A stretch of DNA of 22,567 nucleotides. It comes from JBCBZH01 sp039815415 (lineage in GTDB: Bacteria > Bacteroidota > Rhodothermia > Rhodothermales > Rubricoccaceae). The notes below the pieces were generated by a model, which saw only the letters and a list, made by a program, of their open reading frames with translations, was not told where the DNA came from and made no database searches. Positions within the stretch are counted from its first letter, which is position 1. Every line of letters begins with the position of its first letter. Made by a program: the position numbers and the translations under genes. This document shows positions 1 through 7,125 of this stretch, piece by piece. Location: positions 1 through 22,567 of the forward strand of contig JBCBZH010000035.1 in NCBI GenBank assembly GCA_039815415.1, written 5' to 3'.

Positions 1-331
1 ATCCTCAGCCGTACGATGGTGGTCAATTCACGGCGGCTGTTGATGCACACCGATATCGGGGATGACGTGCTGCTGAACATCTCGACGCTCAAGGGCATGG
101 GCTTCATGAACTGGAAGCGGGGTGATCCCGCTCTGGTCTCGCCTGCTCGACGGCTGGCGCGTAGTGCGATTCCGGGCGCTGCACAGCTGGGTCTTTGTGG
201 TCGCGATCGGGCTGCTGCTAGGCGGATCACTGACCGGCACGATCGGGCTGCTCTACGCGGCGGCGGCGGTGCAGCGCCCCTTGCTGACTCCGAACGGCAC
301 GTTGCCGTTCCACTCCTTCGGTCTTCTCCAC
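1..331 (+). CDS. 3' portion of an unidentified gene upstream of mrdA; reading frame unresolved
   Basis: No confident product. Bases 1 to about 115 look coding in frame 1: third positions are almost all G or C, and the frame reads on through NWKRGDPAL. From about 122 the coding signal moves to frame 2, which encodes a hydrophobic helix (WVFVVAIGLLLGG, then GTIGLLYAAAAV) and runs without a stop straight into the PBP2 frame. Frame 1 itself stays open to 360 but becomes arginine- and alanine-rich, as a non-coding frame would. By synteny (mreBCD-mrdA-rodA) the upstream gene should be mreD, and the hydrophobic part would suit an MreD end. I cannot align it to MreD, and the frame change suggests a frameshift or a base error near 105-122. 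An N-terminal extension of PBP2 from GTG 122 is the alternative. Confidence 0.35.
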
Positions 332-2209
332 ATGCCGTCTGTCCTCGCTACCTCGTCTAGCGCCGATGCCCGCCTGCGCTACCGCGTGTTCGCAGCTCTT
401 GTGTTCATCCTCTTTGGCCTGCTCACCGCACGGCTGGCACAGATGCAGCTCATCGACAGCGAGCGGTACATGAGCGAGGCGGCGGGCAATGCCATCGAGA
501 CCCAGATCATCCGGCCCGCGCGGGGCTACATCTACGACCGCAACGGCGTCCTGCTCGTTGACAATGAAACCACGCTCAGCGTGACGGTTGCGGCGCGCTA
601 CTTCGATGAATCCAAGCTGCCCCTGATTGCCGAGCTGGCGATGATGCCGCTGGAGGAGCTTCAGGAGAAGTGGGCCCAGATCAAGGACCGCTCCTCGTAC
701 CAGACGAGCGTGCTGCTCGCCAACGTGCCGTTCTCGACCTTCGCCCGGTTACAGGAGAACGCGTATCGCCTCCAGGGAATCGGGTTTACGGAAGACCAGC
801 AGCGACGCTATGTGAGCAACGTCCGGCTAACCCATGCGCTGGGTTACGTCAACGAGATTGACGGGGAGCGGCTGGATCGGATGCGTGAGCAGGGCTACCG
901 CCTGGGCGATCGGATCGGGCTGACGGGCATTGAATCCGAGTACGAGTCTGTGCTCCGTGGCACGCCGGGCCGGCAGGAGCGACTGGTGAACGTCCACGGC
1001 ATGGACGTGGAATCCTACCAGGACGGCATTCATGATGTCGCCCCGAAATCCGGCATGGGCCTCACCCTTGCTATCGATGCGCGGGTGCAGGCGTTGGCCG
1101 AGAGCCTGTTCGTGAACAAGCGCGGCGGGGCCGTGATGATGGACGTCAACACGGGTGGCATCATCTCGCTGGTGTCGGCGCCAGACTACCCGCTGACGCT
1201 GTTCCAGGACGGGCTGACGCAGGCAGAGGTGGACTACGTCTACCGAAACGAAGAGAAGCCGCTCTTCAACCGGGCCACGATGGCGAACCTGCCGCCAGGC
1301 TCCACCTGGAAGCCCTTCATGGCCGCGGCGGCCTTGGAAGAGGGCATGATTGATGAAGACACGCAGCTGTTCTGTGGCGGCGGCTATCTCCTCGGGCGCC
1401 TCTACCGGTGCCACGGAGGCGCGCACGGGCGCATCTCGGTCAAGCGAGCGATCCAGGTGTCCTGCAACACGTTCTTCTTCCGCCTGATGAATGACACCTT
1501 CCAGACGCCGGAGGGAACCAAGCGGATGGACCTGCACCGATACGGATTCTGGACCAGCCGGTTCGGATTCGGCCAGCTCGCTCCCATCGACATCCCGGAT
1601 CAGCTGCCGGGCTTGATCCCGGACTCATCGTATTACAACCAGCGATGGGGCGTGGGCGGCTGGGGCCCCGGCTTCACGGTCAACCTGGGCATCGGCCAGG
1701 GCAACATGGGTGCCAACCCGATGCAGCTCGCACGCATGACGGCAACCATCGCCAACGGTGGAACCCTGGTGACGCCACACCTCGTGATGGCACAAACCGA
1801 CCCCGAGACAGGCGAGACCCGCGAGACGATGCATCGCCGTGCCCGCAAGGTACCTGTCAGCTCGGAGAACCTCGCCATTGTCCGGGAGGGCATGGAGCTG
1901 GTGGTGTCGGCAGGCACCGCGCGGATCGCTCAGATCCGCGAGACGCGAGACTTCCCGGAGATCACGGTGGCGGGCAAGACCGGCACCAGCCAGAACCCTC
2001 GCGGCAAGGACCACTCGGTATTCATCGCTTATGCGCCTGTCGATGAGCCCGAGGTAGCGGTCGGCGTCATCGTCGAGAACGGCGGCTACGGGGGCACCAT
2101 CGCCGCGCCCATCGCCACGCTGATGATTGAGCAGTATCTGCGGGGCGAGATCACGCGCCCCGGCCTCGTCGCCCGTGCCCGATCCATCCGGTCCTCGGGC
2201 CGGATCTAG
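332..2209 (+). CDS. mrdA: penicillin-binding protein 2 (peptidoglycan transpeptidase of the elongasome)
   Basis: Class B PBP that cross-links peptidoglycan during lateral wall growth, working with the glycosyltransferase RodA encoded next. With the ATG at 332 the protein has 625 residues, the usual size. It has a short cytoplasmic tail, a membrane anchor (RVFAALVFILFGLLTARLAQ), the PBP-dimer domain beginning at the typical RPARGYIYDRNG motif, and the transpeptidase domain. All three penicillin-binding motifs are present: STWK with catalytic Ser324 and Lys327, SCN at 377-379, and KTG at 549-551 in AGKTGTSQN. I chose 332 because it puts the anchor close to the N terminus. The frame is open back to GTG 122, which would add 70 residues and a second hydrophobic helix. 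rodA follows after 343 bp of repeat-bearing DNA instead of overlapping it. Confidence 0.95.
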   Translation: MPSVLATSSSADARLRYRVFAALVFILFGLLTARLAQMQLIDSERYMSEAAGNAIETQIIRPARGYIYDRNGVLLVDNETTLSVTVAARYFDESKLPLIAELAMMPLEELQEKWAQIKDRSSYQTSVLLANVPFSTFARLQENAYRLQGIGFTEDQQRRYVSNVRLTHALGYVNEIDGERLDRMREQGYRLGDRIGLTGIESEYESVLRGTPGRQERLVNVHGMDVESYQDGIHDVAPKSGMGLTLAIDARVQALAESLFVNKRGGAVMMDVNTGGIISLVSAPDYPLTLFQDGLTQAEVDYVYRNEEKPLFNRATMANLPPGSTWKPFMAAAALEEGMIDEDTQLFCGGGYLLGRLYRCHGGAHGRISVKRAIQVSCNTFFFRLMNDTFQTPEGTKRMDLHRYGFWTSRFGFGQLAPIDIPDQLPGLIPDSSYYNQRWGVGGWGPGFTVNLGIGQGNMGANPMQLARMTATIANGGTLVTPHLVMAQTDPETGETRETMHRRARKVPVSSENLAIVREGMELVVSAGTARIAQIRETRDFPEITVAGKTGTSQNPRGKDHSVFIAYAPVDEPEVAVGVIVENGGYGGTIAAPIATLMIEQYLRGEITRPGLVARARSIRSSGRI

Positions 2210-2246
2210 GAATGGAGACAGAGCCCTGGCAACCAACCCCACGCAT

Positions 2247-2307
2247 CGCCAGCTCGAGAGGACATCGCCCAGATCTCCTCGAGCTGACGATAGAAGCCAC
2301 CAGCTCG
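2247..2307. repeat. inverted pair of the CGCCAGCTCGAG intergenic motif, downstream of mrdA
   Basis: CGCCAGCTCGAG at 2247-2258 faces a one-mismatch reverse copy, CTCGAGCTGACG, at 2278-2289 across 19 bases. A further partial copy, CCACCAGCTCG, lies at 2297-2307. The pair starts 38 bases past the mrdA stop and could fold as a hairpin in the transcript. There is no T tract behind it, so a role as an intrinsic terminator is not shown. Confidence 0.7.
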
Positions 2308-2330
2308 TTGGGTGTACTCTCCCTCACTTT

Positions 2331-2357
2331 GTCATCCTGAACGAACGTGAAGGATCT
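2331..2357. repeat. single arm of a dispersed palindromic repeat (GTCATCCTGA...GAAGGATCT type)
   Basis: This 27-base stretch begins GTCATCCTGAACGAAC and ends GTGAAGGATCT. It nearly matches the left arm of the element at 3967-4074. No opposing arm is visible here, so it looks like a solitary or decayed copy. From memory, the same kind of sequence recurs between genes in many unrelated bacterial genomes. Confidence 0.65.
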
Positions 2358-2426
2358 CAACGCGGGGGTACGTTGCAGAACTCGATGGCGATAAGCTGAA
2401 CGGTCTAGCTCAAAGCCAGCTTGGCG

Positions 2427-2465
2427 CCCCCTCACCCTGTCCCTCTCCCTCATGGAGAGGGAACG
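2427..2465. repeat. pyrimidine-rich hairpin repeat between mrdA and rodA
   Basis: CCCTCTCC at 2441-2448 pairs perfectly with GGAGAGGG at 2454-2461 around the loop CTCAT, preceded by CCCCCTCACCCTGT. It resembles a common dispersed hairpin sequence of bacterial intergenic regions, recognised from memory. With its neighbours it fills the 343-bp gap between mrdA and rodA, where I see no gene. Confidence 0.5.
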
Positions 2466-2492
2466 TCTTAGGAAAGGAGGATGCTGGGCACT

Positions 2493-2503
2493 CGCCAGCT
2501 CGA
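2493..2503. repeat. CGCCAGCTCGA motif copy upstream of rodA
   Basis: An exact 11-base copy of the intergenic motif, 49 bases before the rodA start. No partner copy in inverted orientation is close by. Confidence 0.6.
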
Positions 2504-2552
2504 CCGGCTCGTACTGTTTCCCTTTCTGCGCCCACCTGTCTTCGTTCTGTAG

Positions 2553-3833
2553 ATGCGCCCCTGGTACCGAAACCTCGACTGGGTCTCGATCGCCCTCTGG
2601 CTGGCGCTCGTGAGCATCGGGCTGGTGGCGATCTACAGCGCCACGCACGGCCCTGCGCGAGAGTTCTTGCTGGACTCGGTGCAGCAGAACTTCAACCGGC
2701 AGGCTCAGTGGGTGGGGATCTCGACGTTCGTGCTGGTGGTGACGCTGCTCCTCCCGGCGCAGTTCATCGTGCGGATGTGGCCGCTGGTGTACGGCGTCTG
2801 CCTGCTGCTGCTGATGTCGGCGCTGTTGTTCGGGACCGAGATCAACGGCGCCAAGAGCTGGCTTCGAATTGGGCCCGTCGGGTTTCAGGTGGCGGAGATT
2901 GCCAAGATTGGTGTCGTGCTGGCGGCGACGGCGTTTCTGGCCCGGAAGGAGTCTCGCGCGGCGCAGTTCGGGTTCAACCCGGCGTTTCTGCGAACCGTGG
3001 GCATTCTGGTCGCGCTCATCGCAGTTCCCGCCGTGCTCGTGGTGGCACAGAACGACACCGGCACTGCGCTGGTGTTCTTGTCGCTGATCCCGGTGATGCT
3101 CTACTGGAGCGGGCTGGTGCCCATCGCGTGGATGGCCGTGCTGGGCGGCGCGGGCGTGGCAGCCTACCTCTCGATCCTCAACCCGGTCTTCGCTGCAGTG
3201 TTCGTCGGGGTGGCGACCCTCGCCATGTTCCTGCTTTCGCGGAGCCGAGGCATGGCGACCATTATGCTGCTCGCGACGGGTGCGATGGCGATTCTCGTCA
3301 ACGTGGCGCTGTTCAAGGTGCTGGAGCCGCACCAGATCGGCCGCATCGTGGCGTTCAACGACCCAGAGGCCTACCGCTCCACGGTGGGCTTCCACGTCAT
3401 CCAGTCGAAGGCGGCCATTGGATCTGGCGGCCTGTTCGGGAAGGGCTTTACCGAGGGCACACAGACACAGCTCAACTACATCCCCGAGAACTCGACGGAC
3501 TTCGTCTACACCATCATCGGAGAGGAGTTCGGGTTCCTCGGGACGACGCTTGTGCTGGTGCTCTTCGGGGCGCTCATCATCCGGCTGGCGGGACTCGGCG
3601 TGCAAGCCGGGTTTGCACTGCCACGCCTGTTCGTGGCGGGAGTGACCGGCATCTTCCTCGTCCACATCCTCATCAACGTGGGCATGACCATCGGGCTGAT
3701 GCCCATCATCGGCATCCCGCTGCCGTTCATTTCGTACGGCGGCTCAGCTATCCTGGCGGACACGACCATGCTCGCCATCGCGCTCAACCTCCACGCCAAG
3801 CGCGACGACTTCGCGGTGTATCAGGCAGAGTGA
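2553..3833 (+). CDS. rodA: RodA, SEDS-family peptidoglycan glycosyltransferase
   Basis: Multi-pass inner-membrane polymerase that extends glycan strands from lipid II during cell elongation, in complex with PBP2. At 426 residues and with about ten hydrophobic segments it fits the RodA/FtsW/SpoVE family. Diagnostic stretches are SKAAIGSGGLFGKGF, then GTQTQLNYIPENSTDFVYT, and GIPLPFISYGGSA near the C terminus. Asp316 in the STDF motif corresponds to the conserved catalytic aspartate of RodA. Placement after mrdA, together with the GTQTQLNYIPE signature, favours RodA over FtsW. The usual QPD-type motif before TM5 reads QNDTGTALVF here. The start is ATG 2553, seven codons before the first hydrophobic helix; no ribosome-binding sequence is visible, which is normal for this window. 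Confidence 0.95.
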   Translation: MRPWYRNLDWVSIALWLALVSIGLVAIYSATHGPAREFLLDSVQQNFNRQAQWVGISTFVLVVTLLLPAQFIVRMWPLVYGVCLLLLMSALLFGTEINGAKSWLRIGPVGFQVAEIAKIGVVLAATAFLARKESRAAQFGFNPAFLRTVGILVALIAVPAVLVVAQNDTGTALVFLSLIPVMLYWSGLVPIAWMAVLGGAGVAAYLSILNPVFAAVFVGVATLAMFLLSRSRGMATIMLLATGAMAILVNVALFKVLEPHQIGRIVAFNDPEAYRSTVGFHVIQSKAAIGSGGLFGKGFTEGTQTQLNYIPENSTDFVYTIIGEEFGFLGTTLVLVLFGALIIRLAGLGVQAGFALPRLFVAGVTGIFLVHILINVGMTIGLMPIIGIPLPFISYGGSAILADTTMLAIALNLHAKRDDFAVYQAE

Positions 3834-3882
3834 GTTCAGAACTGGGGTTTAGGGATTGAGGGGCTTAGGCTCGTCGCGACTT

Positions 3883-3892
3883 CGCCAGCTCG
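3883..3892. repeat. CGCCAGCTCG motif copy downstream of rodA
   Basis: A copy of the intergenic motif 50 bases past the rodA stop. It opens the 616-bp gene-free stretch 3834-4449, which holds only repeats (here, 3967-4074, 4124-4158, 4206-4309). Frames that cross this stretch have repeat-like, arginine-rich translations and I do not accept them as genes. Confidence 0.6.
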
Positions 3893-3966
3893 TTGCCCAT
3901 CCGCACGGGCATACCTCGAGATGGCGAGAGAGACCGGAAACGTGCCTTGTTCGCTCCGCTCTCATT

Positions 3967-4074
3967 GTCATCCTGAGCGAATGCGAAGGATCTAGCCTGG
4001 GTCGAGCTGGCGTCCCCACCCAGCGCACAGTCCGATCCGGCAAGATCCTTCCTCGCTCCGCTCCTCAGGATGAC
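3967..4074. repeat. 108-bp palindromic interspersed element with terminal inverted repeats
   Basis: The left end reads GTCATCCTGAGCGAATGCGA and continues AGGATCT to 3993. The right end, 4043-4074, begins AGATCCTTC and ends CTCAGGATGAC, so the outer 11 and inner 9 bases of the two arms are exact inverse copies with a looser middle. Inside lies a reverse copy of the common motif (TCGAGCTGGCG, 4002-4012) flanked by CTGGGT and ACCCAG, which pair with each other. The whole would fold into a long branched hairpin. Size and form suit a REP/MITE-like non-autonomous element. No coding capacity and no clear target-site duplication were seen. Confidence 0.7.
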
Positions 4075-4123
4075 AGGAAGGGGAAGTGCACCCAGGCAGC
4101 GTCGCGGGTCCACATGCCACGCG

Positions 4124-4158
4124 CTCGATCTGGCGGAGGCGTACGTCGCCAGCTCGAG
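4124..4158. repeat. inverted pair of the CGCCAGCTCGAG motif
   Basis: CTCGATCTGGCG (4124-4135, one mismatch) and CGCCAGCTCGAG (4147-4158) form an inverted pair with an 11-base spacer. The orientation is opposite to the 2247-2289 pair: here the CTCGAG ends face outward. Confidence 0.6.
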
Positions 4159-4205
4159 GCCCAGCCGCCATCTCAAGGAAACCACTCCCGGGTGAGCGCA
4201 TGCCA

Positions 4206-4309
4206 AATCCTCCCTTCGAGGGAGGTGGCCGCGAAGCGGTCGGAGGGTGTTCTCTCAGCTGGCGGGCTGGCGAAGACACCCCCACCCGCTCTGCGGGAGC
4301 CCCCTCGCC
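4206..4309. repeat. second type of hairpin-rich dispersed repeat upstream of argS
   Basis: CCTCCC/GGGAGG (4209-4214 and 4220-4225) form a tight hairpin around TTCGA. GGGTGT (4245-4250) can pair with ACACCC (4276-4281), enclosing CAGCTGGCGGGCTGGCG, which resembles the common motif. CCCGC/GCGGG (4285-4289 and 4293-4297) form a third hairpin. The sequence type (TCCCTTCGAGGGAGG followed by GGAGGGTGT) looks like a widely dispersed intergenic repeat. No gene is supported here. Confidence 0.55.
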
Positions 4310-4449
4310 GCACGCTGGCGCATGCTAGGGGCGGTCAGAGATGCTCCGGCTAGCATGCGCTTGCCTTGGAAGCCACTCCGTCTTGGCAGTCAGTCGAGCC
4401 AGATGCGGCGATCTTCCCCATCTGACGACCTCTCACTCTGGACCCTCGA

Positions 4450-6168
4450 ATGGAAGCCACCCTCGCCGACCAGTTCCGCGCCGCGCTGGCGCAGCTCCCC
4501 GACCTGCCCGACGGCTTCGCCGTGGCCGAGGTGGAAGTCGAGTTCCAGACGCCCAAGGACCCGACGCATGGCGACCTCGCCACCAACGTCGCCATGCAAC
4601 TGGCCCGCCCGCTGCGGCGCTCGCCGCGCGCCATCGCCGACGCGCTGGTGGACACTCTCGAGCTAGACCCAGCGCGCGTATCTGGTGTGGAGGTGGCCGG
4701 GCCGGGCTTCATCAACATCCGCTTCGCAGGCCAGTACCTCGCCGACGGGCTGGCGGAGATCTTGGCGGCGGGGTCCAGCTATGGACGCACTGAGAGCGGC
4801 GCGGGCAAACGGGCCGTCGTCGAGTACGTGTCCGCCAACCCGACCGGCCCGCTGACGGTTGGGCACGGGCGCAATGCGGTCCTGGGCGATACCGTCGCGA
4901 CGCTGCTCGACTGGACCGGCTGGGAGGTGAAGCGCGAGTACTACTTCAACGACGCCGGACGCCAGATGCGGGTGCTCGGCCAGAGCGTGCAGGCGCGCTA
5001 CCGTGCCCTCGTGAACCCCTCCACGCCCATACGCCAGCTCGACGACGGCACCGTGGTGCCCGAGGGCTTCCCGGACGACGGCTACCGGGGCGGCTACATC
5101 ATCGACATCGCGCAGGCGCTGGTGGATGAACACGGCGACGCGCTGATGGACGCCGAGGACGAGACCACTTTTAAGCAGGCCGCACAGGAGGCCATCTTCG
5201 AGGACATCACGGCGACGCTGCAGCGGCTCGGCGTGGAGATGGACACCCACTTCAACGAGCACGACCTCTACGAGTCCGACGCCGTGTGGGATGTGGTCCA
5301 CCAGCTCGACAAGGCCGGGTACGTCTACAAACAAGACGGCGCGACGTGGTTCAAGACCTCCGCACTTGGCAAGGTGGAGACCACGCCCGAGGGCGAGGAG
5401 ATCGGAAAGGACGTGGTGCTGGTGAAGTCCTCCGGCGAGCCGACCTACCGACTGCCCGACATCGCCTACCACCTCAACAAGCTCGACCGCGGCTTCGACT
5501 TGGCCGTGGACATCTTCGGGGCCGACCACATCGCCACCTACCCGGACGTGCTGCGCGGCGTGGAGGCCCTCGGCGGCGACCCCGGCAAGATCGACGTGGT
5601 CGTCTACCAGTTCGTGACGCTCGTGCAGGGTGGCGAGCCGGTCAAGATGTCCACGCGCAAGGCCAACTTCGTCACGCTCGACGAGCTGATGGACGAGGTG
5701 GGCGCCGACGTGGTGCGCTTCTTCTTCCTGATGCGCGCGCCGGGCACGCACCTGGAGTTCGACCTTGATCTGGCGAAGGAGGCAGGCGAGAAGAACCCGG
5801 TGTTCTACCTCCAGTATGCCCACGCGCGGATCGCGTCCATCGAGCGCAAGGCCGAGGAGACAGGCCTCGTTCGCCAGCCCGATGCCGATCTCTCGCTCCT
5901 GACGCACGAGACCGAGGAGGCGCTTATCAAGACGCTGCTGCTGTTCCCGGATGAGGTCCGGCAGGCCGCCGACGCCCGCGCGCCGCACCGCATCGCCACG
6001 TATCTCCGCGAGGTGGCGACGGCCTTCAACCAGTTCTACCGCGACTGCCGGATCGTGGGCGAGGCCACCGAGCTGGCGGAGGCCCGCCTCGCGCTGGCGC
6101 ACGCCGCGCGGACGGTGCTCGGCAACGGGCTGGCGGTGCTGGGCATCTCGGCGCCGGAGGTGATGTAG
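4450..6168 (+). CDS. argS: arginyl-tRNA synthetase
   Basis: Class I aminoacyl-tRNA synthetase that charges tRNA-Arg in the cytoplasm; 572 residues, normal for the family. An N-terminal ArgRS-specific domain contains the typical THGDLATNVAMQLAR stretch. The catalytic Rossmann domain follows with VSANPTGPLTVGHGRN, whose HIGH-equivalent is H139-G140-R141. The KMSKR-equivalent is KMSTR at 399-403, with threonine in place of the first basic residue, a substitution tolerated in ArgRS. The C-terminal anticodon-binding (DALR) domain contains the usual NPVFYLQYAHARI start and ends in ARTVLGNGLAVLGI. The ATG at 4450 gives the expected N terminus. The gene is monocistronic between the repeat cluster and a convergent lipoprotein gene whose stop codon starts at the very next base. 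Confidence 0.97.
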   Translation: MEATLADQFRAALAQLPDLPDGFAVAEVEVEFQTPKDPTHGDLATNVAMQLARPLRRSPRAIADALVDTLELDPARVSGVEVAGPGFINIRFAGQYLADGLAEILAAGSSYGRTESGAGKRAVVEYVSANPTGPLTVGHGRNAVLGDTVATLLDWTGWEVKREYYFNDAGRQMRVLGQSVQARYRALVNPSTPIRQLDDGTVVPEGFPDDGYRGGYIIDIAQALVDEHGDALMDAEDETTFKQAAQEAIFEDITATLQRLGVEMDTHFNEHDLYESDAVWDVVHQLDKAGYVYKQDGATWFKTSALGKVETTPEGEEIGKDVVLVKSSGEPTYRLPDIAYHLNKLDRGFDLAVDIFGADHIATYPDVLRGVEALGGDPGKIDVVVYQFVTLVQGGEPVKMSTRKANFVTLDELMDEVGADVVRFFFLMRAPGTHLEFDLDLAKEAGEKNPVFYLQYAHARIASIERKAEETGLVRQPDADLSLLTHETEEALIKTLLLFPDEVRQAADARAPHRIATYLREVATAFNQFYRDCRIVGEATELAEARLALAHAARTVLGNGLAVLGISAPEVM

Positions 6169-7014
6169 TTACCGGCGAGTCCAGGTCTCCTCTCTGTAGG
6201 TACCGAATCCGAAGTAAACGTCGATATCAACGCTCGAAATGCCAACCGTAGGCTGGAGAGTGGTTGACCTCCAACGAGGCCCCTCGAATACCAAATCTCC
6301 CCCCCCAAGCGACTGGTAGCGATCAAGTCTCTCCATCGCAAAGGATGGGAACGAGGTTTGTACTTCATTATCGGGAGACTCGACGAACACTATTAGGTTC
6401 AGGGAATACTCGACAGGTCCTTCGCGATCTCCACCTCCCCCTTGTTGTAGGTATTTCTCTGTTCCGACTATATGTGGAACAGCCTCAACCGTTCGGATGC
6501 CTCTCTCACACGTCGCGTCCCCGAACTTCAAGCTCAGGGTCCCATGAACTGATCTGACCCTGAATCGATCTTCGTCGCGGCGGTAGTAGTCGAATGTCCA
6601 CACCGCGCGATCCACCAGTGGAAAGTAATCGTCCCTCTCCCAAGACGGAGGACACGGCCCATATGCAACTGCTAGAACCGTGACCGTGGTATCGCGATGC
6701 CCTTCTGCCGATCCGGTCACACGTACGACATCAGTCGTCGGGCTGGCGGCGAGCAACCTGCCCGTGTTTGTGTCCCACGTGAGCGAATCGTGATCGACCT
6801 CCACCGAGACCGTGACCGGGGCTCCGTTGGCCGACCGGAACCACGCCCTCGAAGCGATGCGAGCGCCATCAGAGAAGTAGAACGCCACCGTGTCGCTCGG
6901 CGCGATCACCTCAATCGAACTGAGAGGCGCGACAGGCTCATTCGAGTCACACCCCGCCAGCCCGACAAGGACGGACGCCCAAAGCAGCGAGGCACGGCAG
7001 GGGACTGACCACAT
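6169..7014 (-). CDS. putative Ig-like domain lipoprotein, unknown function
   Basis: Not recognised as a named protein. With ATG 7014 it has 281 residues and begins with a lipoprotein signal peptide (LLWASVLVGLAGC, lipid-modified Cys22). Residues of about 25-110 look like a bacterial Ig-like (Big-type) domain: beta-rich, with DTTVTVLAV at the end. The rest is a beta-rich region of unknown fold containing YFPLVDRAVWTFDYYRR, as in uncharacterised lipoproteins of Bacteroidota-like bacteria. A GTG at 7044 would add ten residues before the signal. The gene is clearly poorer in G+C than argS (a 60-base sample near 6361-6420 is about 47%, against about 67% in argS), which suggests recent acquisition. 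Its stop TAA (6171-6169) abuts the argS stop without a gap. Likely anchored on the periplasmic face of a membrane or at the surface. Confidence 0.75.
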   Translation of the reverse strand: MWSVPCRASLLWASVLVGLAGCDSNEPVAPLSSIEVIAPSDTVAFYFSDGARIASRAWFRSANGAPVTVSVEVDHDSLTWDTNTGRLLAASPTTDVVRVTGSAEGHRDTTVTVLAVAYGPCPPSWERDDYFPLVDRAVWTFDYYRRDEDRFRVRSVHGTLSLKFGDATCERGIRTVEAVPHIVGTEKYLQQGGGGDREGPVEYSLNLIVFVESPDNEVQTSFPSFAMERLDRYQSLGGGDLVFEGPRWRSTTLQPTVGISSVDIDVYFGFGTYREETWTRR

Positions 7015-7082
7015 GGAATCAAGGTAGGGCAAGGCTGAGAGCACCTCCCAACCAAACCGTTATGAACGGGCTGGCGTGCCCT

Positions 7083-7093
7083 CGCCAGCTCGA
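7083..7093. repeat. CGCCAGCTCGA motif copy upstream of ftsX
   Basis: An exact copy in the 111-bp divergent gap between the lipoprotein gene and ftsX. A related half copy, GGGCTGGCG, lies about ten bases upstream of it. This is one of only two clear copies placed before a start rather than after a stop. Confidence 0.55.
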
Positions 7094-7125
7094 CGCTAGA
7101 TTCCAGCGTCTCCCCCCTGACGACT

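Noticed and set aside
1..120. Frame-1 start of the window as the end of a patatin-like phospholipase
   Set aside because: A loose resemblance (Ser-Arg-Thr, then an Asp-containing strand and a Gly-rich turn) is too weak, and synteny points to mreD before mrdA.
2151..3665. Long open frame on the minus strand opposite rodA
   Set aside because: It is rich in His, Arg, Gln and Glu, has no domain or signal, and is antisense to a certain rodA. In GC-rich DNA such mirror frames stay open by codon bias.
3856..4353. 165-codon plus-strand frame in the rodA-argS gap
   Set aside because: It is composed almost wholly of dispersed repeats and hairpins, is arginine-rich, and has no protein-like features.
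3834..4449. CRISPR array
   Set aside because: The repeats are palindromic, of several kinds and irregularly spaced, with no constant spacer length and no cas genes in the window.
4663..6102. 479-codon minus-strand frame opposite argS
   Set aside because: His/Val/Leu-repetitive mirror of argS codons with no recognisable domain.
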